This document shows positions 45,336 through 57,937 of a stretch of 64,000 nt of DNA, in pieces. The notes under the pieces were generated by a model, which had not been told where the DNA came from, did not search any database, and saw only the letters and a list, made by a program, of their open reading frames with translations. Position 1 is the stretch's first letter, and every line of letters begins with the position of its first letter. Both the position numbers and the translations under genes were made by a program. The DNA is from Sesamum alatum (taxonomy: Eukaryota; Streptophyta; Magnoliopsida; Lamiales; Pedaliaceae): positions 21,619,395 to 21,683,394 of the forward strand of contig JACGWO010000004.1 in assembly GCA_034509735.1 (NCBI GenBank), in the 5' to 3' direction.

Positions 45336-46700
45336 GATCATGGTGGATATTGATTGATCATGGTGAAAACTTAAGTTTTTGTATCAATTTGCCTGATTAT
45401 GGTAGATAGTAGTAATTTACTCTATGCTATTTAAAGTTGTAGGAATTTATAATGCATAGAAGAATAAATTTTTTATAGTGCACGTATATATTTGTTATTT
45501 CTTGTTTCTACACTTTATCAAGAAGACAAGAAGGGATTCCCAATTTTAGGGAAGCAAGACAACTTGCAAGTAAATGGATGTTCCTTTTAGTTAGTATGGA
45601 TGGAGTTTAAGGCAAACGTGCGAGGTCGTGGATTTAAGTCTCATCTGTATGTGGGTATTTGTTGTTGGATGGTTTGCACATATAATTTCTTTTATTTAAC
45701 ATGAAATAGTTAATTAGATTTTAAATTTTTGGATTGCTTTCAAAAGCCTCTGATCAGGAAAAACACATTTTCATAGCATTTTTCCTGAGTTGTTTTTCCA
45801 AGCATCTGATGAGAAAAGACATTTTTCGTAAGATTGCAACTTTTTGGGTTAAGGATTTTCTTGAAATACATAAAATAAAAAAAGGTTTTTGATCTGCTTT
45901 CAAAAGCATATGAGATGCGTATTTTTTTTAAAAAGAAAAATATAAAAATGTCAATACATAGATATTTCGAATGTCAGATTAATATACTTAATTCTTTCAT
46001 CAGTTCTTTCAATTGTGTTAATTACATTTTTTGAGTTGTTCTTGAAATTGTTGTTTGTTAAGTCTCAATTAATTTCGTCATATCCTATAAGTGAACTTTG
46101 CATTCATTCAACATCAACCATATAGCGGGAGCAAATTTCACTTTAAGAAAGTAAAATTGTGGTTCAAAACCTTTTCAGAATCACATATAATTCCCGGTAT
46201 TTATTTTCTGTATGTGAATTTATTGTAAATTATCGTTTTATTACTTTTTATAATTCAAGTGTTATACGATGGGCAACCAAACGATGGCGAGGCAAGCATC
46301 CTAGTTGGCAACTTATTGACAACTTTGAAATAGGAAAAAACATTGAATTAACTGGAGATGAAGAAAATAACTGACAATAATAAAAGTTGTTGAAATCCCA
46401 AAAAAAATAATCAAAAGTTTTAAGGAGTGAAGGATGAGGTCATGCGGCAAATACATTAGCATTTCAAAAATTGTATCATTTTTCAAGGTTTCGCTTAAAC
46501 TCTTTAGTGCTTTGACTTGTTTTGTGTTTTTATTTTTAAATTTAATTTTAGTTCTTTTAATTGTTAGAGAATATCTATAAGAAGTTAAATAATATATAGT
46601 TATATGAAAAACCATAGTAAGAATTAATTACAATATGGAATGATGTTATTGTTGTAAAATAAAATTGTGTAAAACAAAATCAAATGAACCACTTGAAATT
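45336..46700. other. Intergenic, no gene seen
   Basis: AT-rich. Short open frames at 46159-46374 and 46313-46615 have no recognisable domain and lie on opposite strands over the same sequence. Confidence 0.5.
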
Positions 46701-46729
46701 ATGACAGTAAAGAGCAAGTTTTTGTTTAA

Positions 46730-47667
46730 TTAAAAGAAATGAATAATTCCAATTCTAAACATATTAGTAAGATGATTGCTACTTGGGTTCTGAATTTTCT
46801 GATGTATGATTAGTTATATCTTTTTTTAATAGCATAATTAATTAGTTATTTTCTAATGGAAGAGTACTACGAAACATTCACATTTTTTACTCTCAAGATT
46901 TTCGAATAAGAGTTTGGATTCTAAAATAATGAGGATATATAATAAAAAATTGTTAATCGATTAAAAAATAGTTTAATTTGATTGTAAAGAGCCTATAAAA
47001 ATGAATTTGGTTGAGTCAAAATTGAAGTAAAGTCAGGCAAAAGGCATAATTTTTTCTTATGTATTTTAATGATAATTACTTAATACCTTTGACATTAAGA
47101 GAATATCAATGCTTTAACTTGGTCTAGTAAGTTATTAAATTGATTTCAAATATGTAAATTATATCATGAACTTAGCTACTAAGAGAGAAAAAATACTTGA
47201 CATAAGTGACCAAAAAAAAAGAAGATAATAAATTTGGTATCAAAATATATATAATTTACTACAACCTATATAGTCAAAATATATATTTTTCTTAAAACTT
47301 TTATAAAAAGGTCAAATCAGAATTATATTTCTCAATAATTGCACAAACATGACTGACTTAATGATACTGAAGCAAACGAAACTCAAGAGAAAAAGTCGAG
47401 AAATAAAAATCAACAAAACTCACAAACAATTCAATGAAATTATATACTCATTAAGAGTGTTACACAAAAAATCTTAATAGTCGTAATTATTATAACACAT
47501 ATAATAAATTACTATATTAATACATAACAAATAATTATTATTTATATTTTTCAAAATAATTCAAAATTTGTAGTACTTTTATAGTTTTTATAATTATATA
47601 TTCAAAAAATTAATAAAAAATAAAATAAATATTAATTATCTACACGCACTACGTGTACACTTACTAG
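46730..47667 (+). mobile_element. Helitron relative of the ARF-intron copy; 3' end defined
   Basis: The body aligns by eye with 33000-34235 ('attccaattctaaacatatt', 'agagtttggatt', 'aaaatgaatttg'). The 3' end has hairpin ACACG-CACTA-CGTGT, then ACACTTACTAG at 47667 followed by T. The 5' end could not be placed; the start given is where similarity becomes visible. Only one copy of the 288-bp unit is present. Confidence 0.6.
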
Positions 47668-48093
47668 TAGCAAAAAAATATTAAAAAATATATATTTCCT
47701 TATTATAAAGATAAGTATTATAATTTCATGCTATATTTTTATTTTGCGTACATTTTTCATTTTCTCTTATTCTTCATCAAGATTCAAGATTCAATTACAA
47801 TATGTATATATGTTAATCATTGTTATACAATTTACTCGTATTTTTGTATTATTAAAATAATTTTTATAATTATATAAAAGACATAAATAATTTATATAAA
47901 TATATCGAGGAATGTAATATATAATTATCCAAAAAAAATATATGAAGGGGGAGACATGCATGAAGTGTGCAGACAATAGAAATGGTAGGCCGCACGCTCC
48001 ACGGCCTTGTGACGGGTTGCAGCTTTTGTCGGGCTACCTAACCTCCCCCCACCCCTCCATTTTCTTACACCTCCAAACTCTTTTAACCAATGT
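47668..48093. other. Intergenic, no gene seen
   Basis: AT-rich up to 47945, then a moderately GC-rich stretch (47946-48070) without a domain. Confidence 0.5.
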
Positions 48094-49076
48094 TTTTAGA
48101 ATTGGACTGGAGATCGAATCGATCAAGCTATCAGGTTATTGGGTCACTGGTCCGATCAGTTAAATTGGATTAAAAAAATCAATTAACCTGGACCCTAATA
48201 TATATATATATATGTATATGTATACACACATAATATACCAATCATTATGTATCAATTAACTATGAAAAAATATGATAAAAACAAAAGCAAACTTAAATAA
48301 ATATATGTAAAAAAACTAACAACTTTAACACATGTAAAAAAAAAAAAGGATTGGATACATAATATTAAGGAAGAGAAAAGAAAAAAAAAATATTTGCTTA
48401 CATAATATTGAAAGGATGGAAGGAAAAAAAAAAAAAGGGAGACAATACATTATCCTTTAAGATTTGGGAGGAGTTGAATTTGATTTTAATCAAATAGAGG
48501 TAGCAATCGGTGTCTCCACATAATTTTTCTAAAAAAAGTCCAACAAAAAATTAGAGAAGTTTGGAGAAAAGGAGAAAGGAGTAGATGGAGAATAAATGGA
48601 AGAAAAACAACTAGAAGCGATGTTCCACATTGAAAAAGTTTAGAAGTTTAATAACTTTAAGTATAAATATGGGAAAGTTTGAAGCTTTAAGCCAAATTTA
48701 TTGTCCCACATTGGAAAATTAGAAGCCAAGTGTGGATACTTTAGCCTATAAATAAGGAATAGCTTAAATCAATTTTATTGTCTCATATCAAAAAATCATA
48801 AGCCAAGTTTAAGTACTTGAGGCTATAAATATGGAAAAGTTTAAGCCCAAAAAGTATTTATATTTTATTATGTTTTTCAATTTTTTTTTAAAAAAATAAG
48901 TCAAAATTGATTTTTACCGGGCCACCAGGTCATCGGTTTTGACTGGTTTTCCCGGGTTTTGACCAGATCACACCGGTTTTAACCATGCCAGTTTTGAACA
49001 TGTGAATCGGCCCGAACACATGGCTTGTTCCCAATTGAACCGGTTGAATTGATTGGTTCGGTCCGGTTCTTAAAAT
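48094..49076. mobile_element. Possible transposon with inverted ends (AGAATTGGACTGG / CCGGTTCTT)
   Basis: The left end TTTTTAGAATTGGACTGGAG and the following 'atcgaatcgatcaagc...aggttattgggtcactgg' are mirrored at 48905-49076 ('ccaccaggtcatcggttttg', 'ttggttcggtccggttctta'). The interior has a microsatellite, poly-A runs and the USE/TATA array. No target duplication was fixed. The class is uncertain, possibly hAT-like or Mutator-like. Confidence 0.5.
48623..48830 (+). promoter_or_regulatory. Triple USE + TATA array resembling snRNA promoters
   Basis: Three tandem units of about 77-81 bp. Each has a USE-like decamer followed by a TATA box: TTCCACATTG (48623-48632) and TATAAAT (48662-48668); TCCCACATTG (48704-48713) and TATAAAT (48747-48753); TCTCATATCA (48781-48790) and TATAAAT (48824-48830). 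The gaps are 29, 33 and 33 bp. Plant Pol II snRNA genes use RTCCCACATCG about 33 bp before TATA. No U1-U6 start sequence is visible downstream. The units may simply be repeat decay with chance resemblance. Confidence 0.5.
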
Positions 49077-49420
49077 ATGGCTTTTAACTACTGCTATATT
49101 GTTGTTATTAATTAAAAACGCGACTTTTCCAACTTCCAAGTACTATTCATTGAAAAATTAATGTTCGAATTAGGTTTGATCGAATTGTATACCAATCACA
49201 AGACAAGTGTATTGAATTTTCTTTATGATTAGTTCATGTTTGATCGAGTCGGATTTGGGTTAAAATTATCCCTAATCATTATATTTGATTTGGTTTTCAG
49301 GAATTTGTTTCGTGGAGATAGAGAGAGAAAAACAAAGATAAATAAGTGTGTGTTAAAGATAGGGTGTATGTTTGGGTTTGTTTTTTGAGTTAATTTTAAA
49401 TAGTGTAAAAATATATATTG
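49077..49420. other. Intergenic, no gene seen
   Basis: AT-rich, no domain in any frame. Confidence 0.5.
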
Positions 49421-49429
49421 TATATGTTG

Positions 49430-49620
49430 TGTCGTATATTGAGAGACAAAAATATTATTCATTGTCAAATCACCCCTCTTTTATATATTTTTATATATGT
49501 ATATAGTAATATTTATTTTTTTTGTATGTACATATTGGGAGATAAAAAATAATGTTCATTGTCAAATCATATCTCTTTTATATATTTGTATAAATATATA
49601 TATGTATATAGTAATATTTG
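49430..49620 (+). repeat. Two-copy direct repeat of about 100 bp
   Basis: 'attcattgtcaaatcaccc' near 49457 and 'gttcattgtcaaatcatatc' near 49555 start similar runs through 'tcttttatatatttgta' and 'gtatatagtaatattt'. Confidence 0.65.
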
Positions 49621-49703
49621 TTTATTTATAAATGGATATATGTATATTTTAGAGAATGAGCTAAAAACTACCCAAAATACCCAGTAAAAGTATTGCAGGT
49701 AAT

Positions 49704-49767
49704 GTTATGTTTGGTTTTGTTTTCTCAACATCTCGAAGATGGAGAAAAAAATAAAACCAAACATAAC
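49704..49767. repeat. Hairpin with a stem of about 23 bp
   Basis: GTTATGTTTGGTTTTGTTTT pairs with AATAAAACCAAACATAAC across a loop of about 15 nt ('aacatctcgaagatg'). The first 15 pairs are perfect. Confidence 0.6.
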
Positions 49768-51059
49768 GAATCTTCTTTATACTTTCATATAAAATTTAGA
49801 GTTCTTTTCATTTTAATTTATAAATAATTTTATTTAATATTGGAGACGAGACTATTCCTATTAATACACTGATCGACAATATCAAACCTCTCTCTAACAT
49901 AAAAATCTAAAATTGCATACACTTCACATTGCTGAGATTCATTCCAATCAATTCGTAAATAATTTGCTAATAAGTCCTAAAATCCAATGAAATTGGAAAA
50001 ATATCAACCCAAAAATTAGGCTTGGAAGAGGGAGTGAGAGAAAAGAAAATAGTAAAAAAAAAAAAAAAAAAAAAAGGAAATTTGTGAGATCGGGCAGCAG
50101 CCCTGACCCGCCAACTCATCACTGCTGCCCGTGGCCGTGGCCTCTGGGGATCCGACGCATTACCTGTACGGATTCCGGACATTTTTATTCACTGTATTTT
50201 TTTTTATTTTTCTTTTCCCAAATGCTTTGTATATAGTATGCAGATTCGAATCGCCTGCCACACCCCTTTTCCAATTCTTTAAACATTATATGAAAATGAT
50301 TCCATTTCTCAAAATAATTTCATTTATACTCGTATAAAAAGAAAATGACACTTTTATCTCAGTTTATGATATTATTATTCTAAATTTTTGTTGCGTCCAT
50401 AATACTATTAAGTTAATTTCTTTTCTTTATTTCTTATTTGCACAAACGATGCAAAAATATGAACATATGTGGTATTTTTACTGTATAAGTAAGTATTGTT
50501 TATAAGTAATTGATATGATATTGTTAATCAGTTAATGATTGTTGTACTTGTCTTTGTTAGATTGACATTCAATATGAATGATTGTAATTGATTTATTTCA
50601 AATAATAATAAGTTGTTACTTTCACTTTGAAGAAAAATTAAATAGAATATTAGAAACGAAAAGTTAGAGATGGAAATAATTTTTTCTTGAATTATTAATA
50701 TAATTTAAATCAAAGACGGGTTTAGCCACAAGTGTATTCTTTCGCAGAATAACATTAGTATCGAAACTTTTCGTTTATGATTCTGAAACCCTATTTTCTT
50801 GTAGTGGTTGCAAGTTATTGATGCATTTGATATACATACAAATTTATAATTTATTTTTCTTTTTATTGATATAATTACGTAATTCTAGTTTAGGGAAAAT
50901 ATAAATTATTATATTTTTCTAGTATTTTTTTTGGTCTAGCTCAATAAAACTATTCCATTTAAGCAACACATTCAAGTCACATCTTGTCTCATATTTTTTA
51001 TATTAGCCATATCATTATACTCCTATTTAATATTATATTATATCTTATCTTATCTTAGT
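49768..51059. other. Gene-free tract
   Basis: Contains a poly-A run at about 50054-50075 and a short GC-richer stretch (50085-50180). Two overlapping open frames (49967-50182 minus, 50131-50337 plus) have no domain, so I do not call a gene. Confidence 0.5.
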
Positions 51060-51117
51060 AATATCCATGCTTAGAATCCATATCCATTTTGAATAATTGG
51101 ACTCTAAGCATGGATAT
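51060..51117. repeat. Short hairpin, 21-nt arms, 16-nt loop
   Basis: AATATCCATGCTTAGA pairs perfectly with TCTAAGCATGGATATT, and the stem extends as A/C mismatch then TCCA/TGGA. The arms are 51060-51080 and 51097-51117. It could be a small RNA precursor or the core of a tiny foldback element. Confidence 0.55.
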
Positions 51118-51323
51118 TGTGTTCCTGGTTGTAAAATACTCTTGGAAAAATATTAGACAAAATGTGAACTTTAAAATGCTTATAACTATCAATATTGAAC
51201 CCTAATTTAGCTGGCGGAATTGAAATTTCATGAACATAATAATGCCATCAGTTCAAATCTTGTTGTGTGGGTACTGTTTTACTTTAATAGTTGTTATTAG
51301 TCTATTTTCATAATAGTTGCTGA

Positions 51324-51672
51324 TAAGGCTGAAAACTAAATCAAACTACTCGATCTTCGATTGAAATCGACCGATAAAAGCTCTTTGAATTCAATTTGTT
51401 AAACTTAACAAACCAAATTTAAGCATTTTTTTTTGTTCGATAAGCTTTTAAACTCAACTCGAACTCGATTCGATTAGGGTAAAAATAATTAAATATACTA
51501 AAAATATCAAATTACACCGGCTCGATTCATATTTCATCCAAGCAAAGCTCATTTGAGCTCGATTAGAGTAATAATCACACCGAATACAAATGCAAATTTT
51601 CAAATTCGATAATAATTCAAATAAGTTTGAACAATGACGTGTTCGGCTTAGCTTGAACCGTTTACAACCCTA
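51324..51672. mobile_element. Candidate hAT-like MITE (349 bp)
   Basis: The ends TAAGGCTGAAAAC and GTTTACAACCCTA are imperfect inverted repeats. The 8-bp flanks GTTGCTGA (51316-51323) and ATTGCTGG (51673-51680) match at 6 of 8. The body is rich in 'tcgattcg' and 'gagctcga', shared with 2792-3170 and 30600-30730. Confidence 0.5.
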
Positions 51673-51849
51673 ATTGCTGGTAATTGTATATTTGATATTA
51701 ATCACTGTAATTATCTATTCTTGAAACTTACAATATAATTGATAAAATATTACGACTTACGGGACAAAAATATAGTAGATCGCCAGGTGAACGGTAAGTA
51801 GGACCAAAACAAATATATAAAATAAAGAAAAATGGCGCGTGTATTTCAT

Positions 51850-51942
51850 CACTCGCATGAGGGGACATTTTGCTTATTTTCAAAAATACATGGAGGTAAT
51901 TTACTATTTTCGTATATCATAGCAGGATAGATTGCATTTTCC
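51850..51942. repeat. Arm of foldback MITE family B
   Basis: 'aaaaatacatggaggtaatt' and 'taggataaattgcatt'-like phrases match the right arm of the 13080-13336 palindrome. Confidence 0.4.
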
Positions 51943-52399
51943 ACATAAAATAAATAATTGATTAATCAAAATATCAGCCAGTCTTATCCATTTTTTGCCT
52001 TTGGATTCTAATTAAAAGGAAATTGAGATTGCAAAATACGCATAAATAATTTTCAAGTAGTGCTGGTAACTTTTCAACTTTAATTCAAACACTAATTTGA
52101 CATAAAGCAAAAATGATAGCACCAAGCAGACATGATATGACTATTAATCCTTCATTTCTTGCGGCGTATGTATCTTTTCCCCCACGGCGCCATTATCATT
52201 TCTTGCACGAGAAAATGCTTTACAAATTTACTATGCTTGGAGATGAACATCATTCTGTTTGTGATTTTACTATAATCAGTATTTATATAATATCAATATT
52301 ATATATTAAGTCATTTTTTATTTTTGTGAGTCGATTAAAATTACATCATAATTTAATTATCAATAATTAATATATGTCAATTATTAATAATTACACATA

Positions 52400-53530
52400 G
52401 ATTTTTTGGGAATGCAAAATTATACTTTTCGCCAGAAAAGTTTTAAAAGTATATTTACACCCCTGCATTCGGAAATTCTCGTGTCACAACTAGCCCACTT
52501 TCGTTAGGGTTGGACGGAAAATGTTGATATCAACAAAAAATTATATAAACTTTCAATTTTACTCATCGATCAGCATTCCCATAATAATATTTTTATTCTG
52601 GTAAGGGGGTAATTAATATATATATATATATATATATAAAAGTCAAAAGGGTGTAATTATAATAAAATATTATTCCCAAATTATAACCATTGGATAAAAC
52701 GTATCCATTTATCAATCGAAAAACTATTAATTTTTTTTGTATTTTTGTTAGTTACTCTATATGGGTGAGGTGAACACTATTGTTGCATCTGTTTTGACAC
52801 ACTAGATGAAGTACTTGAACAAGACATTTCAAGAAATAGATGCAATAATGGTATTCACCACCCCTTATATAGGAAGTAAAGAAACACCGAAAGATTACTA
52901 ATTTGTTCATTCATCTATGGTTAGTTTTTATCCAATGGTTGTAATTTGTGAGCAATATTTTATTATAATTACATCATTTTGACTTTATATGTATATATAT
53001 ACTAGTTGTTGTTGCACGCGGTCCCGGCGAGCATATAAAAACTAAATGTGATGTGAAATGAAGAGAGAAAAGAAATTTGTGAAAAAAACAATTGTAGTGT
53101 GAAGAAATAAAAAAGAAAAAAGTTGGTGAGAAAAAAAAATGTAGACTCGATTGAGAAAAACGTGGGTAGTGGGTTATTGTGGAGTTATTAAAAGATAATA
53201 AAATTACTATTATGACCGTTTAAAAAAAATAGAATGAAACAAAAGGGTAAATTGGGGGCATTCAAAAATTGGTACAACAAAAGGGCTTTTATATATATAC
53301 ATATATAATAGTATAGATATTACATTTACCCCTTACAAGTATAAAAATATTACAAGGGAATATTGAATGAGGGATAAAATAGAAATTTACATAAGTCAGC
53401 ATTTTTCGTCAAAAAGCCTAACGGAAGGGGATCAGGTGTAAATGGAAAATTTTCAAAAGGTTTGTAAGTGTAATTTAGAAACTTTTTGGGAAAAGTAAAA
53501 TTTGTATTTTCAAAGGGGGCCCAAGTATAA
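52400..53530. mobile_element. Large foldback element interrupted by a Helitron
   Basis: The left arm ('tatacttttcgcc.gaaaagt', 'ggtaagggggtaattaatat') is mirrored by the right arm ('accccttacaag', 'gggaaaagtaaaatttgtat'). The inner sequence is also palindromic around 52800 ('attataaccattggataaaa' against 'tttttatccaatggttgtaa'). The right arm is split by the Helitron at 53002-53317. The outer ends are approximate. Confidence 0.65.
53002..53317 (-). mobile_element. Helitron (316 bp) inserted in a foldback element
   Basis: On the minus strand it starts TCTATACTATTATATATG after an A (complement of 53318) and ends AACAACAACTAG before a T (complement of 53001). A GC-rich hairpin GCTCGC-CGGGACC-GCGTGC lies 9-12 nt before the end. 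Excising it joins two parts of a palindrome arm that pair with the opposite arm at about 52600-52640. Confidence 0.75.
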
Positions 53531-56500
53531 TTAACTCAATATATATAACTAATCAATAACTATTATATAATAGTATAATTGTACTATATTAAAGTCGACA
53601 AATACCTACACATTTGTAAAATCGATGTTCGAATAGATCGAACCCATGACTCAACTTCGTCAACTAAGGAGTCTAAGGTAGGTCTAGTTTGCTATATATA
53701 TATATATATATATACTATATATAATTGAAAAGGGATGAATTGGTGTCTCAATTATTTTGGCATGTCAATTTTAATATTTAACTTAATTTATTAATTTATT
53801 TATTAACTTTCCATCACCCACTCTTCAAAACCCCCACCCCACTATCTCCAACTATAAAACTACCTTTGTAAATAATTATTTAGTGTTAGCTATCTTTATT
53901 TTCTTTCTCCTACTTCAAAATTGTCTCTTTCAAAATTATATAGTTTTATTTCAGACATTTTTATATTATTGTTTTTTCTTAACATTTATTTAATCTCTCG
54001 AATACATTTCAATATTATATTTATTTATAAAAAAATCAATTAAATATTTTCGCACACATATCGAGTGTGCCACATACCTCTAATATATATTAAGCCTGAA
54101 AACAAAATGTGAATTGATTAAAATACCTTTATACTTATTTCTTCCATAACTAACTATTTCTTTAATTAATTAGTTACATCAAGATCTTTATTCATGTAAA
54201 TTCAATTTTAACTTATTTTATTAATTTTGATTGGTTATTTATTCTATTTATATATATATATATTAATCAAGATTTTAGGAAGGAAAAATTGATAATTAAT
54301 ATAGCATGTTTCCAAAATCCAAATTTGAGGGTAAATAATCCCATCGATTGTTGCTCCGAGTGATGTGGCAAAGGGTATTCCACCATCGAACTTTTGCGTC
54401 ATATTGTATTATTTTGGTGAATTTTAAAGTTGAAATTTAATATATTTAGATATTAAATATTGATTAAATATATAAATAATATTATATTAAATCAAATACT
54501 TAGAAGAAATAAATAAACAATAATGTACTTAAAAATATACTTATACCTATATTTATGGATTATGAATCCACCATCTCTTCATTGTGAGGCTCTAATCTTT
54601 CTGCTCGAACAACAACGAACAAGACTTCCTTAATTAACCTTTCTACTCGAACAACAATGGAAGAAAAAAGTATATATAACCAAGGACATTTTAGGCAATT
54701 CATATTTTCCCAACCATGGTAATTATTATGGGGGTCTCCCTCCTAATAAATAATATAGATATAATTATTATTTTATTTGATCTTTTTTTCTATGCTTTTG
54801 GATACATCATAGCCTTATTTTTGGTTTAAAAAAAAATAAAAACGAATTTTTTTTTGCTCCTGGTAGTACATGATTAATTATATTATTCAAATTCAAATAT
54901 TAATTCAATACATCAATGATCTAATTCAACGAATACATTCAAACAAGACAAAGAAACATAAAACTATTATGAAAATAGACATATATCCACGTTCATGGAC
55001 TCGAATCTATAATATTTTTATTATGAAGTCAGAGCCTCCACCTTATCAATCGAGCAAAATCTTGTGGCCCTTATGTTTGCCCTTGGAAGCACTCAAACGT
55101 GTAATTGAAACGAAAATAAGAGAGGAAACGCCGTTGTATGTCACCATATGCTATAAAGCGCGACAATAGCACTACATGAATGACACTTGATGACGATTTT
55201 TTCACATAGATTCCTCACTCACCCTAATAAATCTACAAGAAAAGAGACACGCTTTTCAAATGTAGAGAGAGAAAGATGTAGATAAATAAATCGTGTGGTG
55301 GGCACTTGACATGCCACTCTAATGATGTCGGGTTAGGTATGCACATGCTCATCAATATGCTCATTAAACCCTATTCCAATAAAGAAGAGATAATTAAAAA
55401 ATAATAATTAATGACGCAGAAAGAATAAATCAGTTCGTACGTACCCTTTGCAAGATCAAGAATCTTGATAATTAAGAATTTAATCATGGGATTATTCGCT
55501 TCTTAACTACGTGTTAGTTATTGGATCAAGGGTTTGGACATGATGTGGGAGTTTAAGGATATCAAGTTTAAATATTAAAAAAATTTACAAATATAAGATT
55601 ATTATGTGTCTACGTGATAGGGGTTGAACAGGCAAGCTCCGCAAAGATAAATTTGCCCTAAAATGTCAGAAATTGTGAAACAGAATAAGAATTTGTGTGT
55701 GTGTGTGTGTGTGTTTTTTTTTTTACTTGAATCGGATGCGACCTAACCTGTCTAATCCAATAATCCACTATGATATCTGTTGATTCATGACTCATCCAAA
55801 GGCGGGTTGTGACACATGTGATCAGCACGATCTCCGACATGTGGACTCTTATATATATCAAGGGACTCCATAGTACATGTATGTATTTATGACTATCAGA
55901 TCTAGCTCTTCGACCTCAATTATCACCTAAATGAACTCTGACTTAGGCATCGGACACCTCAGCAAGCCTAACAATTATGTTGCAGGGCAATCCACCATTA
56001 CGGATCGAGGAATTCAAGTAGACCCGATTCTTGTTCATTGGCTGACATGGAGATCGAATCTAGTTTTGTTTGCCACCTCAACCAACCTCAAGCTGGATCA
56101 TCACAGTTGTTCAAGATCGACTTCTACGATAGTTTATGTGCATTATAATAAAGTATCACCCGTTAACTCTACTTATATTTAGATGTTTGAAAAATACTGT
56201 AAACTTACAATTCTACTCGAGGAAAAGTTACAATTGTATGGATAATGGATCCATGATCGTTGGACCTGTATATAATGCTGATCAAAACAGACTTTCGTCA
56301 TCTCGTATATCAAAATTTCGAGGAAAAACACATAGTATTGTTTTAATAAAACTCTGTGTATAATTAAAATTATCCGTCCTCACTAATTTATAAAATACGG
56401 TAATTATATCATCCCGAACGATAAATTCACGATGCAAAACTAATTAACACAACTAGAACCGAACAATTCTCAAGTTGAAATAATATATATAGAAAATACA

Positions 56501-57937
56501 GGTATGTATTCAATTATTTTAGTAATTTATTTAATTTAATTTAATCTCGTATTTGAGTATTGAGATCTACACACACATGCATGTGACCTGGTGTAATATT
56601 TTTAACCATGATTGTGTGCATGATTGTATGTTGATGTTAAGTTAGTGAGGGAGCCACCAAAGGTCGACATCCAGGTGATCCAACAATATCTCTTAGCTGG
56701 GATCGAAGTTGAAGAATTCTCTATGTGTGTGTGTTTTATCCACCAAGAATAAACTAATTAAATAAATAAATAATTATATTTATATCTCTGATCTATAATT
56801 TATTTACACGAAACACTTCTGTCTTATGGATAATTATACATGCATCCACAAAAAATGTTAACATCATTTACACAAATCAACCCTGTTGTTTGAAAAATTA
56901 TACATACACCCTCCAAAAATATCGACATCATTATACAATTTTTTCCTTTTTTTAACTGTTAAAAGTAATTTTTATAATTAAGCATAAATATAATTGATTT
57001 GTATAGACAGATTATAGGTCAGGATTTAAATATTAAAAAAAAAAAAAGACAAGTAGAAAAAAGGGCACACCATGTACATGTTCCTTTTGTGGGTCACCTG
57101 ATTTTTATTGCACCATTTATAAGGTGGGGTTCAATCAATCATCTTCCACTCTGTCTAGCTACCAAGTTGAGCATCCATACCCCTCCTTCACCTATCCTCT
57201 ATTATTTTTGTTTTTGAAAAATATATAAAGTTAAATTTGATTGAATACTAAAAGATTTTCTTGATGTGTCTCGAGATTTTAATTTCTAATAAATTAATTT
57301 TTTTTTGGTAAAGTTACGCTTTTAATTCTATAAAATAAGACTAGATGAGTTGAGCCCCTATTTCATGGAAGTAAAAATATAATTTTATCTTTTTCTTAAT
57401 TTTCATTTGTATATTAATATTGTTGAACGATCACCACCTCCGAAAGGTTCAAATTCGACATTTCTAAGACCCCCGTGCAGGCAGTATTTTCTTTTGTCAA
57501 GTATTCCATGTGAAACTCTTTCTTTTTAGTAAATGAAGGGTCGTTGTTCGGCCCGACTCTTATATCATGTTGAATGATCATCTCATTTAAAAATTTAAGC
57601 TGTCGGAGAATTTTTTTTTATATATATTTTATATCTTTAATAGTTATTATTAAGTAAAGAGTTGGGCAAAGAGTGGAATTAACTCATTATGAGCTCTAAT
57701 GGGTAAAGTGGTGCAGCTTAAGTTGCTGGAAAGTAGCAATGAGTTGATTACTTGGGAAGAAGCGTGGGTTCTAAAGCAGCACTTTTCCCTTATTTTACAT
57801 CTTTCATTAGTTAGAAGCAAAAGTTGTAATATATACAAACATAGTCATGAGATCCCAATGATACTAACTTTTTACGAGGTTTTCAGGATCAGTTTTCATA
57901 CAGGCTACTATACTCTCTAGACTATATATACGTATAC
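53531..57937. other. Gene-free tract with microsatellites
   Basis: AT-rich, with (AT)n near 53694-53714 and a (GT)n run at about 55695-55712. Open frames at 54870-55169, 55931-56182 and 56999-57217 show no domains, and codon texture does not differ from the flanks. The 56840-56990 block shares phrases with the 60940-61215 repeat ('gaaaaattatacatacaccc'). Confidence 0.5.

Noticed and set aside
55931..56363. Overlapping open frames of 83 and 75 codons
   Set aside because: No domain, no supporting splice structure, unremarkable composition.
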